Shown: one piece after another, positions 1 to 8,009 of the stretch | Numbering within the stretch: position 1 is the stretch's first letter | How the letters are laid out: each line of letters opens with the position of its first letter | Origin: Mycobacterium sp. E796 | GTDB taxonomy: Bacteria > Actinomycetota > Actinomycetes > Mycobacteriales > Mycobacteriaceae | Direction of reading: 5' to 3' | Length of the DNA stretch: 64,000 nt | Assembly: GCF_001672815.1 (NCBI RefSeq) | Contig: NZ_LZKK01000325.1 | Span: 1-64,000, forward strand | Notes under the pieces: model-generated | Told to the model about the DNA's origin: nothing | What the model saw: the letters and a program-made list of their open reading frames with translations, nothing else | Database searches by the model: none | Made by a program: the position numbers and the translations under genes

Positions 1-293
1 TTCTGTCTCGGCTTCCGCACCAAGATTCGCTTCCGCACCAAGGATCGCAGTGTCGGCGTCGGCCGGCGGGTATCCCGAGACCGGCACCGGGCGGCCGGGA
101 AGCAGCACATAGATGGATGTGCCCGGGGGTTGGCCTCCCGGCACGGTGTCCTCGACGCGGAGCAACCCGCCGTGGCTTTGCACCACCTTTTTGACGATCG
201 CCAACCCCAGCCCCGAGCCCGGCATCGCCCGCGCCGTCGTCGACCGGTAGAAGCGCTCGAACACCAGGCGGCGCTCGTGCACCGGGATACCCG
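1..293 (-). pseudogene. mprB: Inverted partial copy of mprB, histidine kinase ATPase-domain end
   Basis: Read on the minus strand from 293 to 1, this encodes the end of a sensor kinase: GIPVHERR, VFERFYRS, then the G2 box GSGLGLAIVKK, then GQPPGTSIYVLLPGRPVPVS and the start of the C-terminal tail. This is the MprB catalytic/ATP-binding domain; MprB phosphorylates the response regulator MprA under envelope stress. The copy points away from pepD, opposite to the normal mprA-mprB-pepD order. It has no upstream kinase sequence because at 283–293 it switches into the plus-strand mprB tail. It cannot make a kinase as it stands. It may continue left of the window. An assembly chimera is a real alternative. 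Confidence 0.85.
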
Positions 294-359
294 CCGGCCG
301 ACGCCGACACTGCGATCCTTGGTGCGGAAGCGAATCTTGGTGCGGAAGCCGAGACAGAA
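1..359. repeat. Perfect 77-bp inverted repeat around 205 bp of mprB
   Basis: Bases 1–77 are the exact reverse complement of 283–359, with 78–282 between them. The inner 11 bp of each arm (67–77 and 283–293) read cgggtatcccg / cgggatacccg. In an intact mprB these 11 bp would occur once at the GIP codons and once at the GYP codons, in inverted orientation, so template switching there would create exactly this fold-back. Pairing stops sharply at 78/282. The left arm may extend beyond the window start. Confidence 0.95.
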
Positions 360-449
360 CCGGCCGTGCCGGTCGCGAGGAGGCCGGAGAACTCTCGGGA
401 TTCGGCGAACGTTATCTCAGTGGACTCTCAGTCCGCGCGGGCAAGGTAG
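283..449 (+). CDS. mprB: MprB sensor kinase, 3' end only (truncated)
   Basis: The plus strand from 283 encodes the last 55 or so residues of MprB in the expected orientation upstream of pepD, beginning GYPPADAD and ending NVISVDSQSARAR before TAG at 447–449. The ending resembles the M. tuberculosis MprB terminus (NVISVESQS...). Everything upstream of the GYPP codons is replaced by the inverted copy, so this gene is interrupted if the sequence is correct. In mycobacteria mprB is cotranscribed with mprA, and MprA activates pepD. Confidence 0.85.
413..431 (+). promoter_or_regulatory. Candidate MprA box upstream of pepD
   Basis: Two 8-bp direct repeats, TATCTCAG and ACTCTCAG, are separated by TGG, giving 19 bp inside the last codons of mprB and about 110 bp before the pepD ATG. 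Published MprA boxes are described as two loosely conserved 8-bp direct repeats with a 3-nt gap, and pepD is a known MprA target. The match to that architecture is seen here; binding is inferred. Confidence 0.5.
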
Positions 450-455
450 GTCTGC

Positions 456-477
456 GGCTAGGGTTGGAAACCTAGCC
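456..477 (+). promoter_or_regulatory. Hairpin in the mprB–pepD gap
   Basis: GGCTAGG and CCTAGCC form a perfect 7-bp stem with an 8-nt loop, starting 7 bases after the mprB stop and 62 bases before pepD. There is no T run, so a classic terminator is not supported. It could be an attenuator, an mRNA-stabilising hairpin or a protein site. Confidence 0.3.
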
Positions 478-539
478 ACGTCGAGCCGCCGAGCCCGAAC
501 GCCGATAACGCCGAAATAGAGAAAGAGCGACGTAGCGAC

Positions 540-2048
540 ATGACGAATGACCCGAGGTATTCGCCACCGCCGCAGCAGCCTGGATACCGAACGGGGCCTA
601 ATCAGCCTGTGCCCCCCGCGTATGCCCAGGGGCAGCAGCCGTACAACCAGCAGTTCGACTGGCGCTATCAGCCGTCGCAACCTGCCCAGCCGTCGCAGCC
701 GACCGCGCAGTATCGCCGGCCGTACGAGCCGTTCACCGGCACCGGGCCGGGCCCCGTCCCCGGTGGTACCGGGCCGGTTCCGCTCACCGGAGGCACCGGA
801 CCGGGCCCGATCCCCGGGGGCACCGGGGCGGGTTCAATTCCGCCGGGCACCGGTACCGGGCCGATACACATGCTGCCGCCGATGCCCCCCGGGCCCCCGC
901 CGGTTCCCCAGAAGCGTTCCCGCGCAGGGTTATTGACCGCAGGCGCGCTGGCGATCGCGGTGGTGTCGGCCGGTATCGGTGGCGCCGCGGCCACGGCCGT
1001 CGAGCTGAGCACGCACTCCGCGGGCAATAACGGAGGCAGGATATTCGCGGGGGCTCCCAGTGTCCCGGCTGCGAACATGCCGCCGGGGTCCGTCGAACAG
1101 GTTGCCGCCAAGGTGGTGCCCAGTGTCGTGATGTTGGAGACCGACATGGGTCGCCAGTCCGAGGAGGGCTCTGGCGTCGTGTTGTCGGCCGACGGGCTGA
1201 TCCTGACCAACAACCACGTGGTCGCGGCCGCGGTCAAGCCGGGCGGTCCGGGTGGACCGCCGGGTGCGCCGCCGGGCGCTCCGCCACCGAAGACGACCGT
1301 GACCTTCTCCGACGGCCGCACCGCGCCGTTCTCGGTGGTCGGTGCCGACCCCACGAGCGACATCGCCGTGATCCGGGTCCAGGGCGTCTCGAACCTCACG
1401 CCGATCACGATGGGTTCCTCGTCGGACCTGCGGGTGGGCCAGCCGGTGGTGGCGATCGGGTCACCGCTGGGGCTGTCGGGCACCGTGACCACGGGCATCA
1501 TCAGCGCGATGAACCGGCCGGTGTCCACGACGGGTGAGTCGGGCAACCAGAACACCGTGCTGGACGCCATTCAGACCGATGCCGCGATCAACCCGGGTAA
1601 CTCCGGGGGCGCCCTAGTCAACATGAGCGGGCAGCTGGTCGGCGTCAACTCGGCGATCGCCACCCTGGGCGCCGATTCGCCGGATTCCCAGAGCGGGTCG
1701 ATCGGCCTCGGCTTCGCGATCCCGGTCGACCAGGCCAAGCGCATCGCCGACGAGTTGATCGCGACCGGCAAGGCGACGCACGCGTCGCTGGGTGTGCAGG
1801 TGACCAGCGACAAGGGCACGCCGGGCGCCAAGGTCGTCGACGTCATCGCGAACGGCGCGGCCGCGACCGCCGGAGTGCCCAAGGGCGTGGTCGTCACCAA
1901 GGTCGACGACCGCCCGATCAACAGCGCCGACGCGTTGGTCGCCGCCGTGCGCTCAAAAGCGCCGGGCGACAAGGTATCGCTGACGTTTCAGGATCCCGGC
2001 GGCGGCAGTCGCACCGTGCAGGTCACACTCGGCAAGGCGGATCAGTAA
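540..2048 (+). CDS. pepD: HtrA-family serine protease PepD
   Basis: Membrane-anchored periplasmic protease/chaperone of the HtrA (DegP/DegS) family, 502 aa, homologous to M. tuberculosis Rv0983. A Pro/Gln/Gly-rich cytoplasmic N-terminus of about 125 residues includes repeated GGTGPGPIP-like units (about 66–108). One transmembrane helix follows at about 130–152. The trypsin-like domain carries the triad H226 (TNNHVV), D274 (TSDIAV) and S355 (GNSGGA). A C-terminal PDZ domain spans about 410–495. A Pro-rich insertion (GGPPGAPPGAPPP) lies just after the catalytic His. The gene overlaps moaB2 (TAATG), so the two are probably cotranslated. Likely activated by MprA and SigE through the site upstream. 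Confidence 0.95.
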   Translation: MTNDPRYSPPPQQPGYRTGPNQPVPPAYAQGQQPYNQQFDWRYQPSQPAQPSQPTAQYRRPYEPFTGTGPGPVPGGTGPVPLTGGTGPGPIPGGTGAGSIPPGTGTGPIHMLPPMPPGPPPVPQKRSRAGLLTAGALAIAVVSAGIGGAAATAVELSTHSAGNNGGRIFAGAPSVPAANMPPGSVEQVAAKVVPSVVMLETDMGRQSEEGSGVVLSADGLILTNNHVVAAAVKPGGPGGPPGAPPGAPPPKTTVTFSDGRTAPFSVVGADPTSDIAVIRVQGVSNLTPITMGSSSDLRVGQPVVAIGSPLGLSGTVTTGIISAMNRPVSTTGESGNQNTVLDAIQTDAAINPGNSGGALVNMSGQLVGVNSAIATLGADSPDSQSGSIGLGFAIPVDQAKRIADELIATGKATHASLGVQVTSDKGTPGAKVVDVIANGAAATAGVPKGVVVTKVDDRPINSADALVAAVRSKAPGDKVSLTFQDPGGGSRTVQVTLGKADQ

Positions 2049-2608
2049 TGAGAGTCGATGAGCCCTCGGCGGCAGGCCTGTCGGAGCTCGGATATACCGT
2101 TGCACCCATGGAAGCGGGTGCGGAGTTGGTAGTGGGCCGAGCGCTGGTCGTGGTCGTCGACGATCGCACCGCCCACGGGGACGAGGAGGACCACAGCGGG
2201 CCGCTCGTCACCGAGCTGCTGACCGAGGCGGGGTTCGTCGTCGACGGCGTCGTGGCGGTCGCGGCCGACGAGGTCGAGATCCGCAACGCGCTGAACACCG
2301 CGGTGATCGGGGGGGTGGACCTGGTGGTCTCTGTCGGCGGGACGGGCGTCACCCCGCGGGATGTCACGCCCGAGGCCACCCGCGAGATCCTGGACCGGGA
2401 AATCCTGGGCATCGCCGAGGCCATCCGCGCCTCCGGGCTGTCCGCGGGCATCACCGACGCCGGGTTGTCCCGGGGTCTGGCCGGAGTGTCGGGGAGCACA
2501 CTTGTGGTCAACCTTGCGGGGTCCCGGTACGCGGTGCGGGACGGTATGGCGACGCTGAATCCGCTCGCCGCCCAGATCATCGGCCAGCTGTCGAGCCTGG
2601 AGATCTAG
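2048..2608 (+). CDS. moaB2: MoaB-family molybdopterin adenylyltransferase-like protein
   Basis: 186 aa, MoaB/Mog fold. The signature SVGGTGVTPRDVTPE (about residues 97–111) is the MPT/nucleotide-binding loop, and a SAGITDAGLSRGL-like segment follows. Family members adenylylate molybdopterin before molybdenum insertion. In M. tuberculosis this paralogue (Rv0984) sits beside pepD and has also been discussed as a stress-linked moonlighting protein. The ATG overlaps the pepD TAA, which fixes the start. It converges with mscL, only 8 bases from the mscL stop. Confidence 0.9.
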   Translation: MRVDEPSAAGLSELGYTVAPMEAGAELVVGRALVVVVDDRTAHGDEEDHSGPLVTELLTEAGFVVDGVVAVAADEVEIRNALNTAVIGGVDLVVSVGGTGVTPRDVTPEATREILDREILGIAEAIRASGLSAGITDAGLSRGLAGVSGSTLVVNLAGSRYAVRDGMATLNPLAAQIIGQLSSLEI

Positions 2609-2616
2609 GGCGCGGG

Positions 2617-3084
2617 TCAGCGCGACTCGGCCTCCGCGCGCGGGCCGTATTCCGGCGGCGGTGTCGCGGACACAGAGCCTCCGTGCCTGCCGGACGACGA
2701 GTCGCCGTTGGTGGTTTGTGCCAGCAGGTCGCGGATCTCGGTGAGCAGGATGACCTGCGCGTCGTCCGCCTGCTCGACCTCGCCGCGCTTGAGCAGCGTG
2801 TTGTAGGGGAGCACGACGAAGAAGTACACGACGGCCGCGATCAGGACGAAGTTGATCGCGGCGGACAGCAGGATGTTCAGGTCGATCGTCTGGCCGCCGC
2901 CGATGCTGATCTTCAGGGCGCCGACGTTGGACTGCTGATTGACCCCGACCCGATTGATCAGCGGCGTGATGATGCTCTCCGTGAACTTGGTGACCAATCC
3001 GGTGAAGGCAGTACCGATGACGACCGCGACGGCCAGGTCGACGATATTGCCCCGCGAGAGAAACTCCTTGAACCCCTTGAGCAT
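2617..3084 (-). CDS. mscL: Large-conductance mechanosensitive channel MscL
   Basis: 155 aa. It opens with MLKGFKEFLSRGNIVDLAVAVVIGTAFT, the amphipathic N-helix and gate-lining TM1 of MscL. TM2 follows at about 70–95 (NFVLIAAVVYFFVV), then the charged cytoplasmic bundle helix and a low-complexity tail. It forms a homopentameric tension-gated pore that releases solutes on hypo-osmotic shock. Convergent with moaB2 with an 8-bp gap. In M. tuberculosis the ABC-transporter block Rv0986–Rv0989c lies next to mscL; here the SAF gene follows directly. Confidence 0.97.
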   Translation of the reverse strand: MLKGFKEFLSRGNIVDLAVAVVIGTAFTGLVTKFTESIITPLINRVGVNQQSNVGALKISIGGGQTIDLNILLSAAINFVLIAAVVYFFVVLPYNTLLKRGEVEQADDAQVILLTEIRDLLAQTTNGDSSSGRHGGSVSATPPPEYGPRAEAESR

Positions 3085-3149
3085 GAGGACGCCCTTTCTG
3101 GTCTGGACCGAGTTTGCTATCGGTCACGTGCCCAACAGCGGCCAGATAC

Positions 3150-3818
3150 TCAATGCAGGGTGAGCGTTACCGTCTGACCCAGCGTCGAGCCTGCCACCGT
3201 GTTCGCCACGCGAGCCGGCAGCGCAACCAACACTACGCGGTTGGCGTCGGCGGCCTGGCCCTTCTGCTTGGCGGACACGACGACGACGACGGCGTCGGTG
3301 GCCACCACCCTGCTGGCCGGCGGAGCGCCCCCGGGCGGGTCGGTGGCCGGCGCGGCCAGCACGTCCACGACGTCGCCGACGCGGACCAGGTCGAGCAGGG
3401 CGCCGTCCGCCAGGTGCAGCGGCACGATGCGGGCGCCGGGCCCGGCCGTCAACTCGGCCAGCCGGCTGCCGAGCAGCCGGACATCGGTGAGCACCTCGCC
3501 GCGCCGGGTCGGGCTGGCCAGCGTCGAACCGACGACCGCGGCGAGGTCCGCCTTCGATCCGTCGGGAACCGTTGCGGCCGAACGCTTTTCGAGCAAGACG
3601 TCATCGGTGGTCAACGCGGCGCCCGGAGCCAGATCGCGGGCCGCCACCACCACCTCGGCGTAATCGCCGTCGGGGTTGGACCGCAGGGTCGCGACGCCGG
3701 CCAGCACGACGAGCCCGCCCGCGGCCACCCGCCGGGCCAGCACGGTGCGCGTCCAGTCGGGGCGCAACGACGCCGACAGGCGCCTGAACGCGCTGGGGTT
3801 CAGCGATGATTCGCCCAC
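3150..3818 (-). CDS. SAF-domain membrane-anchored protein (CpaB-like)
   Basis: 222 aa from the GTG at 3818 (VGESSLNPSAFRRL). The reading frame stays open further upstream, but that part overlaps the FmdB-type gene in a low-complexity Arg-rich reading and is unlikely to be coding. A single TM segment at about 35–52 (VAAGGLVVLAGVATL) precedes a SAF domain (VVVAARDLAPGAALTTDDV), the module of CpaB/FlgA-type pilus and flagellar basal proteins. A second basic/valine-rich region follows. No Tad pilus genes are nearby, so the role is unknown. It corresponds in position to M. tuberculosis Rv0990c. Confidence 0.8.
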   Translation of the reverse strand: MGESSLNPSAFRRLSASLRPDWTRTVLARRVAAGGLVVLAGVATLRSNPDGDYAEVVVAARDLAPGAALTTDDVLLEKRSAATVPDGSKADLAAVVGSTLASPTRRGEVLTDVRLLGSRLAELTAGPGARIVPLHLADGALLDLVRVGDVVDVLAAPATDPPGGAPPASRVVATDAVVVVVSAKQKGQAADANRVVLVALPARVANTVAGSTLGQTVTLTLH

Positions 3819-3883
3819 GCCGCAACGGTAGGCGCGGCCGAGCGCCGACAATGCCGGTCGGTGATGGCGCTGTGGATAACCGG

Positions 3884-4210
3884 TTAGCTCGCGGCGCCCG
3901 CGGTGGCCGGCGTGGCGCTGCTGGACGACTTCTCGCTCGACGTGCTCTTGTCGGACCCGTTCTTCTCGCTGGAGCCCGAGCTCGATGCCGCTTCGCTGGA
4001 GCCGTTGGACGAGCTGGTCGACTTCTTGCGGTCCTCGCGGCTGTCGGTGCGGTAGAACCCGCTGCCCTTGAACACCACGCCGACGGAGTTGAACAACTTG
4101 CGCAGCCGGCCCTGGCACTTCTCGCACGTTGTCAGCGCGTCGTCGGTGAAGGCCTGCACGACGTCGAAGCGGTCGTCGCACTGGGTGCACGCGTAGCTGT
4201 ATGTCGGCAC
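3884..4210 (-). CDS. FmdB-family zinc-ribbon protein
   Basis: 108 aa from a GTG at 4210 with GGAGG five bases upstream (4216–4220). The sequence begins PTYSYACTQC, as FmdB-family proteins do. Two CxxC pairs (CTQC and CEKC) form a zinc ribbon, followed by GSGFYRTD. The rest is a Ser/Lys-rich disordered tail. Its M. tuberculosis counterpart is Rv0991c, a heat-shock-linked protein reported to be redox-regulated and to act with Hsp70. The disordered tail and zinc cysteines fit that proposal. Confidence 0.88.
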   Translation of the reverse strand: MPTYSYACTQCDDRFDVVQAFTDDALTTCEKCQGRLRKLFNSVGVVFKGSGFYRTDSREDRKKSTSSSNGSSEAASSSGSSEKNGSDKSTSSEKSSSSATPATAGAAS

Positions 4211-4285
4211 GAAAACCTCCGAATGATTACGGGCTTGGATTAGCACTCTACCGTGTCAAGTGCTAGAACCGCCACGTGATCGCGA

Positions 4286-4900
4286 TCATTCCCGGTCGGG
4301 AAGCGCGATCAGGCCCTGCCCCGGCGTCAACGCGTGCGTCATCGGCACGTCGTGCGGCTCGGCGGGCAGCTCGTCGACGAATTCGGCGTCGCGCACCATC
4401 GCGATCAGCCGCGCCTGCGGGTTTCGCATGCCCAGCGAGCGGTCGTAAAAGCCGCCGCCCCGGCCCAGTCGCACGCCGTGACGGTCGACCGCCAGCGCCG
4501 GCACGATCACCAGGGCGGCCTCGGCCAGGGCCGATGCCGCCAACAGCGGCCCGGCCGGCTCGAGCAGCCCCCACGGCCCGCGGACCAGCGCGCCCGGCCG
4601 GTATTCACCCCACCGCAGCGGCAACGGGGCGTCGCTATTGCCCGGGCCGTCCGTGCGCGCCACCGGCAACAGGACCCGCGCCGACCGGCGCAGCAACGCC
4701 TCGAGCAGCTCGGTCGACCCCGGCTCGGTGCCCACCGGTACGTACGCGCAGACCGTGGTCCCGGCCTCGACCACCGGCTCCAGGTGCTCGCGCAGGGCGC
4801 GCGCCTCGGCGGCGCGAACGTCGTCGGCAACGCAGCGCCGGGCCGCCAGCAGGCGTTCGCGCAACGCGGCCTTGCTCGCGGTTGGCATGCCCTCAACCAT
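4286..4900 (-). CDS. 5-formyltetrahydrofolate cyclo-ligase
   Basis: 204 aa, ATP-dependent conversion of 5-formyl-THF to 5,10-methenyl-THF. The N-terminal basic helix (SKAALRERLLAARR) and the ATP/folate loop RLGRGGGFYDRSL near the C-terminus are family hallmarks, and the length is normal. ATG at 4900 (MVEG) or 4888 (MPTASK) are both possible; the second matches usual family starts better. It is divergent from galU with a 65-bp shared promoter region. Same order as Rv0992c–Rv0993. Confidence 0.93.
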   Translation of the reverse strand: MVEGMPTASKAALRERLLAARRCVADDVRAAEARALREHLEPVVEAGTTVCAYVPVGTEPGSTELLEALLRRSARVLLPVARTDGPGNSDAPLPLRWGEYRPGALVRGPWGLLEPAGPLLAASALAEAALVIVPALAVDRHGVRLGRGGGFYDRSLGMRNPQARLIAMVRDAEFVDELPAEPHDVPMTHALTPGQGLIALPDRE

Positions 4901-4965
4901 GACAGGCCGGGGTTTCGCGCCGCCACTTCGCGGTGGCGCGCCTAATGGGGGTTATGGTTTGAACG

Positions 4966-5877
4966 ATGTCACGCTCGGATGTTCCGATCCCCTTCACGGC
5001 GATCGTCCCTGCGGCCGGCCTGGGTACGCGATTCTTGCCTGCGACGAAGACGGTGCCCAAGGAGCTGCTGCCCGTCGTCGACACGCCTGGCATCGAGCTT
5101 GTCGCGGAGGAGGCGGCCGCGGCCGGGGCGGAACGCCTGGTGATCATCACCTCCGAGGGCAAGGACGGCGTCGTCGCCCACTTCGTCGAGGACCTGGTGC
5201 TGGAGGGGACCCTCGAGGCGCGCGGCAAGAAGGCCATGCTCGACAAGGTGCGCCGGGCGCCGCAGCTGATCAAGGTGGAGTCCGTGGTGCAGGCCGAGCC
5301 GCTCGGGCTGGGGCACGCCATCAGCTGCGTGGAGCCCAGGCTTGCGGCGGACGAGGACGCCGTCATGGTGCTGCTGCCCGACGACCTGGTGCTGCCGACC
5401 GGCGTCCTGGAGACGATGGCGAAGGTGCGCGCCGACCACGGCGGCACGGTGCTGTGCGCGATCGAGGTGACCCCCGAAGAGATCAGCTCCTACGGTGTTT
5501 TCGACGTGGAACCCGTTGCGGGCGGCGACAATCCGGACGTGCTGCGGGTCAAGGGCATGGTCGAAAAGCCCAAGGCTTCCGACGCGCCGTCGATGTATGC
5601 GGCGGCGGGCCGGTATGTGCTCGACCGCGCCGTTTTCGACGCGCTGCACCGCATCGACCGCGGCGCCGGAAACGAGGTACAGCTCACCGACGCGATCGCG
5701 CTGCTGATCAAGGAGGGCCACCCGGTGCACGTCGTCGTGCATCGCGGATCCCGACACGACTTGGGAAATCCCGGCGGCTACCTGAAGGCTGCGGTTGACT
5801 TTGCATTGGATCGTGACGACTATGGCCCGGATTTGCGGCGATGGTTGGTGGCGCGGTTAGGCCTGACCGAGCAGTAG
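4966..5877 (+). CDS. galU: UTP–glucose-1-phosphate uridylyltransferase GalU
   Basis: 303 aa. It makes UDP-glucose from UTP and glucose-1-phosphate for cell-wall glycans and trehalose. The nucleotide-binding start AAGLGTRFLPATKTVPKE and the VEKP motif (about 200) are seen, with LLPDDL in the active-site region. Length is normal. It is followed after 33 bp by glp/moeA on the same strand, matching Rv0993–Rv0994. Confidence 0.97.
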   Translation: MSRSDVPIPFTAIVPAAGLGTRFLPATKTVPKELLPVVDTPGIELVAEEAAAAGAERLVIITSEGKDGVVAHFVEDLVLEGTLEARGKKAMLDKVRRAPQLIKVESVVQAEPLGLGHAISCVEPRLAADEDAVMVLLPDDLVLPTGVLETMAKVRADHGGTVLCAIEVTPEEISSYGVFDVEPVAGGDNPDVLRVKGMVEKPKASDAPSMYAAAGRYVLDRAVFDALHRIDRGAGNEVQLTDAIALLIKEGHPVHVVVHRGSRHDLGNPGGYLKAAVDFALDRDDYGPDLRRWLVARLGLTEQ

Positions 5878-5910
5878 CCGGGCGCCCGCCAAGGTCAGGA
5901 AGGCGCGCTC

Positions 5911-7191
5911 GTGCGTTCTGTTGAGGAGCAGCAGGCCCGGATAACGGCCGCCGCGGTGGCCCCGCGGCCGATCCGGGTCGCCATTGCCGAGGCCCAGGGT
6001 TTGATGTGCGCCGAGGAAGTGGTGACCGAGCGGCCCATGCCCGGATTCGATCAGGCCGCCATCGACGGCTATGCGGTGCGCAGCGTCGACGTGCTGGGCG
6101 TCGGTGAGGTGGGCGCCGAAAGCCTCGGCGGGCCCTCGGACGACGAGGACCGGCGCGACGGGCTGGTGTTGCCGGTGATGGGGACGATCGAGGCCGGCTC
6201 GCGCACGCCCAGCCGGTTGCAGCCGCGGCAGGCGGTCCGGGTGCAGACCGGGGCGCCGCTGCCCACCCTGGCCGACGCCGTCCTGCCCGTGCGATGGACC
6301 GACGGCGGGATGTCGCGGGTGCGGATCCTGCGTGGTGCCCCGTCGGGCGCCTACGTGCGCCGCGCCGGCGACGACGTCCAGCCCGGCGACGTCGCCGTGC
6401 GCTCCGGCACCATCGTCGGCGCCGCGCAGGTCGGTCTGCTGGCGGCGGTGGGACGGGAGCGGGTGCTCGTGCATCCGCGCCCGCGCCTGTCGGTCATCGC
6501 GGTGGGTGGCGAGCTGGTCGACATCTCGCGCACCCCGGGCAACGGGCAGGTCTACGACGTCAACTCCTATGCGCTGGCGGCGGCGGGCCGCGACGCCGGC
6601 GCCGAGGTCAACCGCGTCGGCATCGTCAGCAACGACCCGAAAGAACTGCGCGAGGTCGTCGAAGGCCAGCTCAACCGCTCGGAGGTCGTGGTGATCGCCG
6701 GCGCGGTCGGGGGCGCGGCCAACGAGTCGGTGCGATCGGTGCTGTCCGAGCTCGGCGAGATGGAGGTGGTGCGAGTGGCCATGCACCCGGGGTCCGTGCA
6801 GGGCTTCGGGCAGCTGGGCCGCGAGGGCGTTCCGACGTTCCTGCTGCCGGCCAACCCGGTCAGCGCGCTGGTGGTCTTCGAAGTGATGGTCCGGCCGCTG
6901 ATCAGGCTGTCGCTGGGCAAGCGCCAGCCGATGCGCCGCATCGTGCAGGCTCGCGCGCTGTCGCCGATCACGTCGGTCGCCGGGCGCAAGGGGTACCTTC
7001 GCGGGCAGTTGATGCGTGACCAGGACAGCGGTGAGTATTTGGTACAGGCACTGGGCGGGGCCCCGGGGTCGTCGTCGCACCTGTTGGCCACCCTCGCCGA
7101 GGCGAACTGTTTGGTCGTGGTTCCCAGCGGCGCCGAGCAGATCCGCACCGGCGAGATCGTCGACGTCGCGTTCTTGGCCCAGCGCGGCTAG
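5911..7191 (+). CDS. glp: MoeA/gephyrin-like protein (Glp)
   Basis: 426 aa from a GTG start (RSVEEQQARI). MoeA architecture is seen: domain I, domain II with PVMGTIEAG and QTGAPLP, and domain III with VAVGGELVDISR and the GAVGGAANESV loop where MoeA has GGVSxGxxD. In MoeA this loop helps insert Mo; the altered loop suggests reduced or changed catalysis. In Corynebacteriales the MoeA paralogue beside rimJ and glpR was described as Glp, which binds FtsZ and the membrane receptor GlpR. The same neighbourhood here (galU–glp–rimJ–glpR) makes Glp the better name than a pure cofactor enzyme. M. tuberculosis annotation is moeA1. Confidence 0.88.
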   Translation: MRSVEEQQARITAAAVAPRPIRVAIAEAQGLMCAEEVVTERPMPGFDQAAIDGYAVRSVDVLGVGEVGAESLGGPSDDEDRRDGLVLPVMGTIEAGSRTPSRLQPRQAVRVQTGAPLPTLADAVLPVRWTDGGMSRVRILRGAPSGAYVRRAGDDVQPGDVAVRSGTIVGAAQVGLLAAVGRERVLVHPRPRLSVIAVGGELVDISRTPGNGQVYDVNSYALAAAGRDAGAEVNRVGIVSNDPKELREVVEGQLNRSEVVVIAGAVGGAANESVRSVLSELGEMEVVRVAMHPGSVQGFGQLGREGVPTFLLPANPVSALVVFEVMVRPLIRLSLGKRQPMRRIVQARALSPITSVAGRKGYLRGQLMRDQDSGEYLVQALGGAPGSSSHLLATLAEANCLVVVPSGAEQIRTGEIVDVAFLAQRG

Positions 7192-7206
7192 GCGAAGCTA
7201 CTGCAC

Positions 7207-7866
7207 ATGCTCGTGAACCTGTTGCGTGCGAATCCCCGTCACCCGGGTTGGCCCTCGGATGTGGGGCCGCTGCGGGTCCCGGGCGGTGTCGTCCGGTTGC
7301 GGGCGGTGCGCATGCGCGACGGCGCGCAGTGGAGCCGGATCCGGTTGGCCGACCGCGCGCATCTGGAGCCGTGGGAGCCCAGCACGGATGGCGACTGGAC
7401 GATCCGGCACACGGTCGCGGCGTGGCCGGCCTTGTGTTCCGGGCTACGCGCCGAGGCCCGCAAGGGCCGCATGCTGCCCTACGTGATCGAGCTCGACGGG
7501 CGTTTCTGCGGCCAGCTGACCATCGGCAACGTGACCCACGGGGCGTTGCGGTCGGCGTGGATCGGCTACTGGGTGCCCAGGTCGGCCACCGGCGGCGGGG
7601 TCGCGACGGCGGCATTGGCGCTGGGTCTGGACCACTGCTTCGGCCCCGTCATGCTGCATCGCGTGGAGGCGACCGTGCGTCCGGAGAATGCCGCGAGCCG
7701 GGCCGTGCTGGCAAAGGTGGGGTTCCGCGAGGAGGGGCTGCTGCGCCGCTACCTCGAGGTGGACCGGGCCTGGCGCGACCACCTGCTGATGGCCATCACC
7801 GTCGAAGAGGTGCAGGGGTCGGTCGCGGCGACCCTGGTCCGCTCCGGCCATGCGAGTTGGGCGTGA
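7207..7866 (+). CDS. rimJ: RimJ-like GNAT N-acetyltransferase
   Basis: 219 aa. The Acetyltransf_3 domain spans about 30–200. The acetyl-CoA pyrophosphate loop region (VPRSATGGGVATAALALGLDH) and the typical end HRVEATVRPENAASRAVLAKVGF / EEGLLRRYLEV are seen. The family acetylates protein N-termini, originally ribosomal S5; the actual substrate here is unknown. It lies 15 bp after glp and before glpR, a conserved actinobacterial trio. Confidence 0.9.
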   Translation: MLVNLLRANPRHPGWPSDVGPLRVPGGVVRLRAVRMRDGAQWSRIRLADRAHLEPWEPSTDGDWTIRHTVAAWPALCSGLRAEARKGRMLPYVIELDGRFCGQLTIGNVTHGALRSAWIGYWVPRSATGGGVATAALALGLDHCFGPVMLHRVEATVRPENAASRAVLAKVGFREEGLLRRYLEVDRAWRDHLLMAITVEEVQGSVAATLVRSGHASWA

Positions 7867-8009
7867 ACTGTGGCTATCGCGACACGAGTGACATGTGGTG
7901 CTTGTGAGAGGCAAATTACAGGTGTGTAATTGTGCTGGTCACCTCGGCCCAGCCGCATCGGCCACAGACGAGCCTCGCGGGGGTCGGGTCCAGTAAGGAG
8001 CAAGTCATC

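Noticed and set aside
456..477. Rho-independent terminator after mprB
   Set aside because: The stem is good but has no T run, and pepD follows on the same strand.
668..1570. 300-codon minus-strand frame inside pepD
   Set aside because: Antisense shadow of a high-GC gene; no domain and pepD is certain.
3819..4190. N-terminal extension of the SAF-domain gene
   Set aside because: Overlaps the FmdB-type gene in an Arg-rich reading; the GTG at 3818 gives a normal start before the TM helix.
5857..7080. 407-codon minus-strand frame opposite glp
   Set aside because: Arg/His-rich antisense shadow; glp motifs are on the other strand.
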